Numbered from the stretch's first letter, positions 1 through 5,845 are shown. The stretch: DNA of 6,024 nt from an uncultured Caulobacteraceae bacterium (GCA_946482375.1 CAMLRH010000171.1:1-6024), one strand, 5' to 3'. Notes: generated by a model not told the origin, from the letters alone. Program-made: numbers and translations.

Positions 1-12
1 AAGGTCGCTCAT
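1..12 (-). CDS. possible start of a divergent gene (only 4 codons in window)
   Basis: Read on the minus strand, an ATG at 12-10 opens a frame beginning Met-Ser-Asp-Leu, which leaves the window at base 1. A GAGG Shine-Dalgarno core lies at 24-21, 8 nt upstream of the ATG, a good bacterial spacing. The gene would diverge from purU across a 68-bp gap (13-80). Four residues cannot identify a product, and chance occurrence of an ATG with a GAGG is possible in GC-rich DNA. The call rests only on the ribosome-binding-site geometry and the lack of any other explanation for this edge. Confidence 0.4.
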
Positions 13-20
13 TCGTCGCA

Positions 21-24
21 CCTC
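21..24 (-). promoter_or_regulatory. Shine-Dalgarno core of the possible divergent gene
   Basis: GAGG on the minus strand, 8 nt before the ATG at 12-10. A TTGACC hexamer on the same strand at 48-43 resembles a sigma70 -35 box, but I see no convincing -10 box at the right distance, so no promoter is called. Confidence 0.35.
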
Positions 25-80
25 GCCCGCGAGCGCTGCTGTGGTCAAGCGGCGCATAAGGGGCTATTGCGCGCGGCGCC

Positions 81-923
81 ATGATCCTGACCCTCTCCTG
101 TCCCGACCAGCCCGGCATCGTCGCGCGGGTGTCCGCCTTCCTGTTCGAGCGCGGCTGTAACATCCTCGACGCCCAGCAGTACGACGACGAGGAAACGGGT
201 CGCTTCTTCATGCGCGTGGTCTTCGACCCGGACGGCGCCGACCGCGACGGGCTTCGGGCCGAGTTCGAGGAGCTGGCGAAGACGCTGAAGATGGACTGGA
301 CGATGCGCGACCGGGCGCAGCGCTACCGGGTGATGATCCTGGCTTCCAGCTTCGACCACTGCCTGGCCGATCTACTGTATCGCTGGCGCATCGACGAGCT
401 GCCGATGGAGGTCACGGCGGTGGTGTCGAACCATCCGGCCAAGACCTTCGCCCACGTCGACCTGTCGGACCTGCCTTTCCACCACCTGCCGGTGAGCAAG
501 GACACCAAGCTGGAGCAGGAGGCCGAGCTCTGGAAGCTCGTCCGCGAGACGAAGACCGACATCGTCGTCCTCGCCCGCTACATGCAGGTGCTGTCGGATG
601 GGCTGGCGGCCAAGCTGGAAGGGCGCTGCATCAACATCCACCACTCGTTCCTGCCGGGCTTCAAGGGCGCGAAGCCCTACCACCAGGCCCATGCGCGGGG
701 CGTGAAGGTGATCGGGGCGTCGGCCCACTACGTCACCGGCGAACTCGACGAGGGTCCGATCATCGAACAGGACGTCGAGCGCATCAGCCACCGCGACTCG
801 CCCGAGGACCTGATCCGCAAGGGCCGCGACATCGAACGCCGCGTGCTGGCCAGGGCGCTGCGCTGGCGGCTGGAGGACCGGGTGCTGCTGAACGGCCGGA
901 AGACCGTGGTGTTCACGGATTAA
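81..923 (+). CDS. purU: formyltetrahydrofolate deformylase PurU
   Basis: A cytosolic enzyme that hydrolyses 10-formyltetrahydrofolate to formate and tetrahydrofolate, balancing one-carbon pools and supplying formate for PurT-type purine synthesis. The 280-residue length matches the family. Residues 1-80 form an N-terminal ACT domain opening with [13 protein letters not shown]; residues 82-280 form a formyltransferase-like domain. Catalytic residues are in place: [13 protein letters not shown] gives Asn185 and His187, and ELDEGP gives Asp223, the equivalents of the Asn-His-Asp triad of GAR transformylase. The ATG at 81 is the only usual start codon after an in-frame TAA at 57-59. It has no well-placed Shine-Dalgarno (a purine stretch at 58-63 is about 17 nt away), so leaderless or weak initiation is possible. 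The gene converges on the FKBP gene; its TAA lies 1 bp before an inverted repeat that may act as its terminator. Function is confident from motifs. Confidence 0.96.
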   Translation: MILTLSCPDQPGIVARVSAFLFERGCNILDAQQYDDEETGRFFMRVVFDPDGADRDGLRAEFEELAKTLKMDWTMRDRAQRYRVMILASSFDHCLADLLYRWRIDELPMEVTAVVSNHPAKTFAHVDLSDLPFHHLPVSKDTKLEQEAELWKLVRETKTDIVVLARYMQVLSDGLAAKLEGRCINIHHSFLPGFKGAKPYHQAHARGVKVIGASAHYVTGELDEGPIIEQDVERISHRDSPEDLIRKGRDIERRVLARALRWRLEDRVLLNGRKTVVFTD

Positions 924-924
924 C

Positions 925-1020
925 CCGCTCATCCCCGCGAAAGCGGGGACCCAGGTTTGTTATCTCGAACGCGAGGCTTTCATAAAAAGCCTAGGTTCCC
1001 GCTTTCGCGGGAATGAGCGG
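925..1020. repeat. intergenic two-armed inverted repeat 1 (between convergent genes)
   Basis: Arms 925-955 and 990-1020 are inverted copies matching at 28 of 31 positions; the three differences are all transitions. Each arm is itself a hairpin: 933-938/943-948 is a perfect 6-bp stem with loop GAAA, and 996-1002/1007-1013 is a perfect 7-bp stem whose loop reads GAAA on the minus strand. The spacer adds a third hairpin, AGGCTTT/AAAGCCT at 974-980/986-992. The element begins 1 bp after the purU stop and ends 11 bp before the FKBP stop. Arms of this type (TCATCCC...GGGACCCAGG) look like dispersed intergenic repeats common in alphaproteobacterial genomes; that copies exist elsewhere is inference from general knowledge. 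Confidence 0.85.
984..1013 (-). terminator. putative intrinsic terminator of the FKBP gene
   Basis: Nineteen bases beyond the FKBP stop on the minus strand, a 7-bp TTCCCGC/GCGGGAA hairpin (1013-996) is followed after 7 nt by five T residues (988-984). The T-run is further from the stem than ideal. The central AGGCTTT/AAAGCCT hairpin overlaps it. On the plus strand the hairpin at 933-948 follows purU by 9 nt, with only a loose T-rich tail at 956-961, so bidirectional termination is plausible but weaker in that direction. Confidence 0.45.
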
Positions 1021-1031
1021 AATGGACGCGG

Positions 1032-1493
1032 CTAAGCCACGTCGATCAATTCCATGCGGAAGATCAGCACGCTGTTGGGCGGGATGGGACCGGCGCCGCG
1101 TTCGCCGTAGCCCTGCTCGGGCGGGACGTAGAGGACCCACTCGTCGCCCGGCTTCATCTGCTGGAGCGCCTCGATCCAGGCCGGGATCAGCCGGTTGACG
1201 TTCATCACGGCCGGGGCGCCGCGCTCGTAGGAACTGTCGAACACCTCGCCGCTGAGCAGCTTGCCCTCGTAATGGACCTTGACGAGGCTGCGCTTGGTCG
1301 GGCGCTTGCCGCCTTCGGGACCCGACTTCACCACCTCGTACTGCACGCCGGACGGCAGCGTCTGCACGCCGGGCTTCTTGGCGTTTTCGGCGATGAAGGT
1401 CTGGCCGGCCGTCAGGTTCTGGGCGGCGTCCTGGCTCGGTTTGCAGGCGGCGAGGGCGAGTGCGAGGGCGGCGATCGCAAGGGTTCTGAGCAT
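1032..1493 (-). CDS. FKBP-type peptidyl-prolyl cis-trans isomerase, lipoprotein
   Basis: Predicted membrane-anchored prolyl isomerase that would assist folding of periplasmic or outer-membrane proteins. The 153-residue product starts with a lipoprotein signal: Arg3, a hydrophobic run at 4-16, then lipobox L14-A15-A16-C17. A short linker (18-41) leads to a stretch resembling the pre-domain region of Mip/FkpA-like proteins, then the FKBP domain from about 45 to 153. Pocket residues seen by comparison with FKBP12 include Tyr75, Phe85-Asp86, Ile103, Trp106 and Tyr129, with the typical ending IPPNSVLIFRMELIDV. There is no long N-terminal dimerisation helix, so it is shorter than FkpA or Mip. ATG 1493-1491 is supported by AAGGAGAG at 1503-1496. 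The gene follows ilvA on the same strand after 115 bp that is almost entirely inverted repeat 2, leaving little room for its own promoter. Family call is firm; substrate is unknown. Confidence 0.95.
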   Translation of the reverse strand: MLRTLAIAALALALAACKPSQDAAQNLTAGQTFIAENAKKPGVQTLPSGVQYEVVKSGPEGGKRPTKRSLVKVHYEGKLLSGEVFDSSYERGAPAVMNVNRLIPAWIEALQQMKPGDEWVLYVPPEQGYGERGAGPIPPNSVLIFRMELIDVA

Positions 1494-1506
1494 TTCTCTC
1501 CTTACC

Positions 1507-1602
1507 CGTCATCCCGGCCGTAGCGAAGCGGAGAGCCGGGACCCAGGTGGTGTGCGACGCTCCTGGGTCCCGGATCGGCCCTTCAGGCCGTCCGGGATGA
1601 CG
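1507..1602. repeat. intergenic two-armed inverted repeat 2 (ilvA-FKBP gap)
   Basis: Arms 1507-1547 and 1562-1602 are inverted copies separated by 14 bp. The outer 11 bases (CGTCATCCCGG) and inner 12 bases (CCGGGACCCAGG) of the arms match exactly, while the middle differs. Each arm can fold alone: TCCCGGC/GCCGGGA closes the left arm, and TCCGGGA pairing plus CGGCC/GGCCG closes the right one. GAA sits near both apices when each arm is read from outside inward. The element fills the gap, 4 bp from the start of the Shine-Dalgarno-containing stretch of the FKBP gene and 6 bp from the ilvA stop. It shares the TCATyCC...GGrACCyAGG plan with inverted repeat 1. There is no T-run, so it is not an obvious terminator. 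Confidence 0.85.
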
Positions 1603-1608
1603 TTGATG

Positions 1609-2811
1609 CTAAACCGCCCTCGGCGGGTAACCGTGGGCGCGAAGGGCGTCCATGATCTCCTTGGTGTGCTGGGCGTCGCGGGTCTCGATCATGATGTCGA
1701 ACTCCGCGCCCTTGGCCGGCACGTCCAGCGCGAGGCGGTTGTGCGCCACCTCGATGATGTTGCCGCCCATCTCGCCGATTACGCGGCTGACGGTCGCCAG
1801 CAGGCCCGGTCGGTCGTCGCCGATGATGCGCAGCGAAACCAGCCGCTGGGCGCGCACCAGTTCGCGCGTCAGCACGGACGCCAGCAGCCGCGTGTCGATG
1901 TTGCCGCCGCAGAGGATGAGGCCGCACTTCTTGCCCCGGAACCGCTCCGGATAGGCGAGCAGCGCGCCGAGCGAGGCCGCGCCCGCGCCCTCGGCGATGG
2001 TCTTCTCGACGTTGGCGTAGAGCGCGACGCCGCGCTCGATGTAGGGCTCTTCGAGCAGCAGCACGTCGTCGATCAGCGGCCGGGCGATGGCGTAGGTCTT
2101 GGTCCCGACCTGCTTGACGGCGATGCCCTCGGCGATGGTCTGGCCGCCGGCCTCGGCGTTCATGCCGCGCATCTTGGCGGTGAACGACGGGTACATGGCC
2201 GCCTCGCAGCCGAGGATGCGGATTTCGGGCTTCAGCGCCTTCGCCGCCGTGGCGACGCCGCTGATCAGCCCACCGCCGCCGATCTGGACCGGCAGCACCT
2301 CCAGCTCGGGCACATCCTCCAGCATCTCCAGAGCGATGGTGCCCTGGCCGGCCATGACGTCGTAGTCGTCGAAGGGGTGAACGAAGACGAGGCCGCGCTC
2401 GTCCTTCAGCTTCATGGCGTGGGCGTAGGCGTCGTCGTAGCCCTCGCCGTGGATGACGACAGTGGCGCCGTGCCCCTCGGTGTGCTGCACCTTCACGAAG
2501 GGCGTGCCCCTGGGCATGACGATGGTTACCGGGATGCCGAGCCGCGAGCCGTGGTAGGCGAGCCCGAGCGCATGGTTGCCGGCCGATGACGCGATCACGC
2601 CGCGCTTCCGCTCCTCGTCCGAGAGCAGCATCAGCTTGTTCAGCGCGCCGCGCTCCTTGTAGGCGGCGGTGAACTGCAGGTTCTCGAACTTCACCCACAC
2701 CTCGGCGCCGGTGATCTCCGACAGCGTGCGAGAATGGCGGCACGGCGTGCGTTCGATCTGTCCGGCCAGCCGGTCTGCGGCGGCCCGTATGTCTTCGAGT
2801 GAAAGGGTCAT
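1609..2811 (-). CDS. ilvA: threonine ammonia-lyase (threonine dehydratase) with ACT domain
   Basis: PLP enzyme converting threonine to 2-oxobutanoate and ammonia, the entry to isoleucine synthesis; this subfamily may also deaminate serine. Of 400 residues, 1-320 form the fold-type II PLP domain: FTAAYKERGA carries the Schiff-base Lys52, SSAGNHA (75-81) and the glycine loop GGGGL (178-182) bind cofactor, and EGAGAASL (274-281) and LCGGNID (300-306) are present. Residues 324-400 are a single ACT domain (SLRIIGDDRPGLLATVS), which makes this the medium, one-ACT form rather than the long two-ACT E. coli IlvA. The residue pair before Lys52 is Ala-Tyr where Ser-Phe is usual. ATG 2811-2809 is the only usual start after an in-frame stop at 2844-2842; no Shine-Dalgarno is visible. 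ACT-mediated amino-acid feedback is expected from the family. It lies 159 bp downstream of the M16 protease gene and upstream of the FKBP gene. Confidence 0.95.
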   Translation of the reverse strand: MTLSLEDIRAAADRLAGQIERTPCRHSRTLSEITGAEVWVKFENLQFTAAYKERGALNKLMLLSDEERKRGVIASSAGNHALGLAYHGSRLGIPVTIVMPRGTPFVKVQHTEGHGATVVIHGEGYDDAYAHAMKLKDERGLVFVHPFDDYDVMAGQGTIALEMLEDVPELEVLPVQIGGGGLISGVATAAKALKPEIRILGCEAAMYPSFTAKMRGMNAEAGGQTIAEGIAVKQVGTKTYAIARPLIDDVLLLEEPYIERGVALYANVEKTIAEGAGAASLGALLAYPERFRGKKCGLILCGGNIDTRLLASVLTRELVRAQRLVSLRIIGDDRPGLLATVSRVIGEMGGNIIEVAHNRLALDVPAKGAEFDIMIETRDAQHTKEIMDALRAHGYPPRAV

Positions 2812-2831
2812 GAAAATGGGCAGGTGAAAGG

Positions 2832-2851
2832 GCGCGGCAAACTAGCCGCGC
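2832..2851. promoter_or_regulatory. perfect 7-bp palindrome over a candidate ilvA promoter
   Basis: GCGCGGC (2832-2838) and GCCGCGC (2845-2851) form a perfect inverted repeat with a 6-bp spacer, starting 20 bp upstream of the ilvA ATG. On the minus strand the spacer contributes to GCTAGTTT (2846-2839), a partial match to the Caulobacter-type -10 consensus GCTANAWC, with TTGCGG (2867-2862) 15 bp upstream as a possible -35. A repressor site over the -10, or a hairpin in the leader, would both fit. No T-run follows on either strand, so a terminator is less likely. Palindrome seen; function inferred. Confidence 0.35.
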
Positions 2852-2875
2852 AAACCCTTACCCGCAATGACTGGT

Positions 2876-2969
2876 CTTCCCCCTCAGGGGGAAGTGGCCC
2901 GAAGGGCCGAAGGGGGCGAGCTGACCTGCCCCCTCACCCGCTTCGCGGGAGCTCCCCCAGCGGGGGAGC
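2876..2969. repeat. intergenic two-armed inverted repeat 3 (M16-ilvA gap)
   Basis: Each 42-bp arm holds two hairpins. Left arm: CTTCCCCC/GGGGGAAG (2876-2883/2887-2894, 3-nt loop), then GGCCC/GGGCC (2896-2900/2904-2908, loop GAA). Right arm: GCTCCCCC/GGGGGAGC (2951-2958/2962-2969, 3-nt loop), then CCCGC/GCGGG (2937-2941/2945-2949, loop GAA on the minus strand). The arms join through GGGGGC/GCCCCC (2912-2917/2928-2933). The stems differ in sequence between arms but keep length and pairing. The element ends 1 bp from the M16 stop codon. A different sequence family from repeats 1 and 2, it resembles the GGGGGAAGTGGCCCGAAGGG-type intergenic repeats of alphaproteobacteria. Confidence 0.87.
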
Positions 2970-2970
2970 A

Positions 2971-5802
2971 TCAGGGCGCGTTTCTCAGCGTCGGACTGTC
3001 GAGGTCGAGCTCGGACAGCGGGATGGTCTCCACGCCCGGCAGGACCGGGGCGAGATCGGCCGCGAACAGCTTGGCGTCGCCCGCGATGATGACGCTGGCC
3101 TGCGCCGGGTTGAACACCTCGGCGGCGAAGCTTTGCACCTGCGCGGGCGTCACCGCCTCGACCTTGGCCGTGTAGTCCTGCACCTCCGTGAGCGGGATGC
3201 CGTAAAGGGCGAGCCCGCCCAGCACTCCGGCCAGCCCGTCGGTGGTGGCGAGCGAGCGGCCGTAGCCTCCGACCAGCACCGACTTGCGGGCGGTCATCTC
3301 GTCGGCGGCGGGCGCCTCGGCGGCCATCTTCGCCATCTCCGCCTTGACCAGCGAGACGACCTCGGCGGCGGACTCGTTCTTGGTCTGGGTGGTGGTGGTG
3401 AAGGCGCCGGTCAACTGCCGTGCGGTCAGGCTGGAGCTGGCTCCGTAGGAGAGGCCGCGCTTGACCCGGATCTCCTGGTTCAGCCGCGCCGAGTAGCCGC
3501 CGCCCAGGATGTTGTTGGCCAGCAGGCCAGCATAGTAGCGCGGGTCGGAGCGGACGATGGCGGTCTTGGCCAGCGTCACCGCCGCCTGGCCGCTCTGGGG
3601 CATGTCGATGACCAAGGCGCGGGGGCGCGAGGTCATGTCGGCGGCGGGGACCGGCGGCAGCGGCGTCGTCGGGCGAGCCCAGCCGCCGAAATGCTTCTCG
3701 GCAAGCGCGAAGCCCTGCTCGGGCGTGACGTCGCCGGTGATCACTAGGATGGCGTTGTCGGGCCGGTAGTAGGTCTGGTGGAGAGCGACGAGGTCCTCGC
3801 GCTTGATCTTCGGCAGCGACGTCGGCGTGCCGCCGGCCACGTGGCCGAAGGCGGAGCCGGCGTAGATCAGCGGCGCGGTGGCGAAGCCCGCCACCGAGCC
3901 CGGCCGCTGGAAGGCGACCTGCAGGCCGTCGAGCGACTGGCTGCGGACGCGGTCCAGCTCTTCCGCCGCGAACACGGGATTGCGGGCGACGTCGGCCATC
4001 AGGGTCATCGCCGCGTCGAGGTTCTGCAGCATGACGTTGAGGTTCACCGACGAGGACTCCCAGCCCGAGGCGGCGCCGAGGTTGGCGCCGAGCGCCTCGG
4101 CCTGGGCGGCGATCTCGGTGGCGCTGCGGGTGGTGGTGCCTTCGGTCAGCAGTTCGGATCCGATCGCGACGGCGCCCGCCAGACCCTGCGGATCGGTCGA
4201 GGCGCCGGAGCGCACCGTCAGGTCGGCGGTGACGAGCGGCAGGTCGCTGTCGCGGGCGACGATGACGCGCAGGCCGTTGGCCAGCGTGCGCTCGGCGGGA
4301 ACCGGCAGCACCGGGTCGATCGGCGCGGCGAGCGCCGGGAAGGCCTCGCGCTCGCCTTCGGGCCGCAGGATGACGCGCGGGCCGGTGTATTTCGTCGAGG
4401 CCACCTTCTGGACGATCGGTTGGGCGACATCGACGGCGCCGGCCGCCTTCTGCGTCTCGTCGAGGTAGTGGATGATCACTGCGCGGTCGTCGCGCAGGTA
4501 GGTCCGCGCCACGCGCTGGACGTCGGCCGTGGTGACGGCCTGCAGTTCGGCGATGCCGGTGTTGGCCTTGGCGGGGTCGCCTTCCAGCACCAGCGCGGCG
4601 CCCAGCGCGAAGCCGCGGCCGTCGATGGTTTCGCGCTCGCGGATGGCGTTGGCGACGAGTTCGTTCTTGGCCTCGGCGAGCTCGGCGGCGCTGACGGGCG
4701 CATCGCGCAGGCGGGCGATCTCGGCGCGCAGCGCGGCCTCGCCCTCGGCGACGGTCTTGCCGCTGGCCAGGATGGCGCCGGCGTAGACAAGGCCCGGCTG
4801 GGCGTTGGGCTCGGCGTCGGAGAAGATGTCGGCGGCGACCTGCTGCTCGTAGACGAGGCTGTTGTAGAGGCGCGACGACTTGCCGGTGGTCAGGATGCCG
4901 TCGAGGACGCGCAGGGCCGGCGCGTCCGGGTGGGTCGCCGGCACGCCCAGCCAGGTCATGGCGATGCCAGGCAGCGGCACGTTCGGACCGTAGGCGGTGA
5001 CGGTCTTCGCCGCCGTGCGGGCGGGCTCTACCGCGGTCACCTTCGGCAACGCGGCCGTCGGACGCTTGATCGGCGCGAAGTACTTGTCGACCCAGGCGTC
5101 GAGCTGGGCCTGGTCGAAGTTGCCGACGACGATCAGGGCGGCGTTGTCGGGCCGGTAGTAGGTCTGGTGGAAGGCCAGCACGTCGTCGATGGTCGCGGCG
5201 TCCAGCTCATCCAGCGAGCCGATACCGGGGCGCTTGTAGGGGTGGGTGGTGAACGAGGCCTGCGGAATGGCGAAGCGGAAGAACCGGCCGTAGGGGTCGG
5301 CCAGAACCCGCTGGCGCAGCTCCTCCTTCACGACGTCGCGCTCGGACTTGAAGACGGCGTCGTCGACGACCAGCGAGCCCAGCCGCTGGGACTCGGCCCA
5401 CAGCAGCCGCTCCAGGTGGTTGGCCGGTACGACCTCGTAGTAGGCGGTCATGTCATCGGCGGTGAAGGCGTTGTTGAAGCCGCCGGCGTCCTCGGTCAGC
5501 CGGTCGAGGGTCTCGGCCGGCATGTCGCGCGTCGCCTTGAACATCAGGTGCTCGAAGAGGTGGGCGAAACCCGAGCGCCCCATCGGGTCGTCCTTGGCGC
5601 CGACGCCGTACCACACCTGCACCGAGACGTTGGGGGTCGCCCGGTCGAGCGAGGAGAACACCTTCAGCCCGTTGGCGAGCGTGCGCTCCTGGAAGGCGAT
5701 GGGGGGAACCGCCGCGGCGGGGGCCTGGGCGAAAGCGGCGGGGGCGAAGGCGGTGGTGAGCACCAGCGCCGCGGCGGCGGCGCGCAAGAGACGGGGGATC
5801 AT
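2971..5802 (-). CDS. secreted M16 (pitrilysin-type) zinc metallopeptidase, tandem-domain
   Basis: Predicted periplasmic zinc protease or oligopeptidase of 943 residues. Residues 1-25 are a signal peptide (Arg4/Arg7, hydrophobic AAAAALVLTT, cleavage after AFA). The first half has the inverted zinc motif HLFEH (81-85), with the third ligand Glu160 or Glu161 in VVKEEL and the conserved FNNAFTADD at 109-117. The second half repeats the fold (about 500-850), but its HxxEH position reads GLAGAVAIG and cannot bind zinc. It instead carries RGLSYG (782-787), the Arg/Tyr substrate-binding pair lacking in the first half. The halves share ERTLANGL and HQTYYRPDNA. Thus one chain holds both partners of a split active site, as in pitrilysin. 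I chose the ATG at 5802-5800 because GGAG sits 5 nt upstream; the ATG at 5817 (948 residues) has no Shine-Dalgarno and puts five residues before the signal. The gene follows acs after 76 bp. The substrate is unknown. Confidence 0.94.
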   Translation of the reverse strand: MIPRLLRAAAAALVLTTAFAPAAFAQAPAAAVPPIAFQERTLANGLKVFSSLDRATPNVSVQVWYGVGAKDDPMGRSGFAHLFEHLMFKATRDMPAETLDRLTEDAGGFNNAFTADDMTAYYEVVPANHLERLLWAESQRLGSLVVDDAVFKSERDVVKEELRQRVLADPYGRFFRFAIPQASFTTHPYKRPGIGSLDELDAATIDDVLAFHQTYYRPDNAALIVVGNFDQAQLDAWVDKYFAPIKRPTAALPKVTAVEPARTAAKTVTAYGPNVPLPGIAMTWLGVPATHPDAPALRVLDGILTTGKSSRLYNSLVYEQQVAADIFSDAEPNAQPGLVYAGAILASGKTVAEGEAALRAEIARLRDAPVSAAELAEAKNELVANAIRERETIDGRGFALGAALVLEGDPAKANTGIAELQAVTTADVQRVARTYLRDDRAVIIHYLDETQKAAGAVDVAQPIVQKVASTKYTGPRVILRPEGEREAFPALAAPIDPVLPVPAERTLANGLRVIVARDSDLPLVTADLTVRSGASTDPQGLAGAVAIGSELLTEGTTTRSATEIAAQAEALGANLGAASGWESSSVNLNVMLQNLDAAMTLMADVARNPVFAAEELDRVRSQSLDGLQVAFQRPGSVAGFATAPLIYAGSAFGHVAGGTPTSLPKIKREDLVALHQTYYRPDNAILVITGDVTPEQGFALAEKHFGGWARPTTPLPPVPAADMTSRPRALVIDMPQSGQAAVTLAKTAIVRSDPRYYAGLLANNILGGGYSARLNQEIRVKRGLSYGASSSLTARQLTGAFTTTTQTKNESAAEVVSLVKAEMAKMAAEAPAADEMTARKSVLVGGYGRSLATTDGLAGVLGGLALYGIPLTEVQDYTAKVEAVTPAQVQSFAAEVFNPAQASVIIAGDAKLFAADLAPVLPGVETIPLSELDLDSPTLRNAP
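3751..3782 (-). repeat. direct repeat copy within the M16 gene (second half)
   Basis: A 32-bp stretch identical to 5140-5171. It encodes HQTYYRPDNA in the second M16 half. The flanking bases differ, so the identity ends abruptly on both sides. Confidence 0.9.
5140..5171 (-). repeat. direct repeat copy within the M16 gene (first half)
   Basis: A 32-bp stretch identical to 3751-3782, encoding the same HQTYYRPDNA block in the first M16 half, about 1.39 kb away in the same orientation. It marks the internal duplication of the protease. Confidence 0.9.
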
Positions 5803-5807
5803 GGACG

Positions 5808-5811
5808 CTCC
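5808..5811 (-). promoter_or_regulatory. Shine-Dalgarno that decides the M16 start
   Basis: GGAG on the minus strand, 5 nt before the ATG at 5802-5800. The in-frame ATG at 5817-5815 has only GC-rich sequence without an SD match upstream, so initiation at 5802 is preferred. Confidence 0.65.
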
Positions 5812-5835
5812 GGACATGGGACCGGCGCGACCCTA

Positions 5836-5845
5836 TCACCGGTGA
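5836..5845. promoter_or_regulatory. 10-bp perfect palindrome upstream of the M16 gene
   Basis: TCACCGGTGA is a perfect palindrome lying 33 bp upstream of the preferred M16 ATG, inside the 76-bp acs-M16 gap. It could be an operator or part of a short hairpin. A 10-bp palindrome can occur by chance in this composition, and I see no well-spaced -35/-10 pair around it. Confidence 0.25.

Noticed and set aside
991..1512. A 173-codon minus-strand frame over the FKBP gene, with an IPAKAGT-type stretch
   Set aside because: Shifted frame of the FKBP gene; its end is translated repeat sequence and its composition is Arg-rich without domains.
1279..2589. A 436-codon plus-strand frame crossing FKBP, repeat 2 and ilvA
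   Set aside because: It is antisense to two firm genes. Its middle (RHPGRSEAESRDPG) is simply the translation of inverted repeat 2, a common source of spurious predicted proteins.
925..2969. CRISPR array or attachment-site interpretation of the repeats
   Set aside because: The elements are single, separated by genes, palindromic in two arms, and have no spacers or integrase nearby.
2876..2969. Repeat 3 as an intrinsic terminator of the M16 gene
   Set aside because: The hairpins are strong, but no T-run follows on the minus strand, so only a structural 3'-end element is called.
2824..3747. A 307-codon plus-strand frame starting in the ilvA-M16 gap
   Set aside because: It begins with translated inverted repeat 3 (PSGGS-like) and continues as antisense M16 sequence; no ribosome-binding site and no domain.
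795..5394. GANTC (CcrM-type) methylation sites as a possible link to the repeats
   Set aside because: The sites I spotted (795-799, 3371-3375, 4055-4059, 5390-5394) all lie in coding sequence and none in the three repeats, so no association is visible here.
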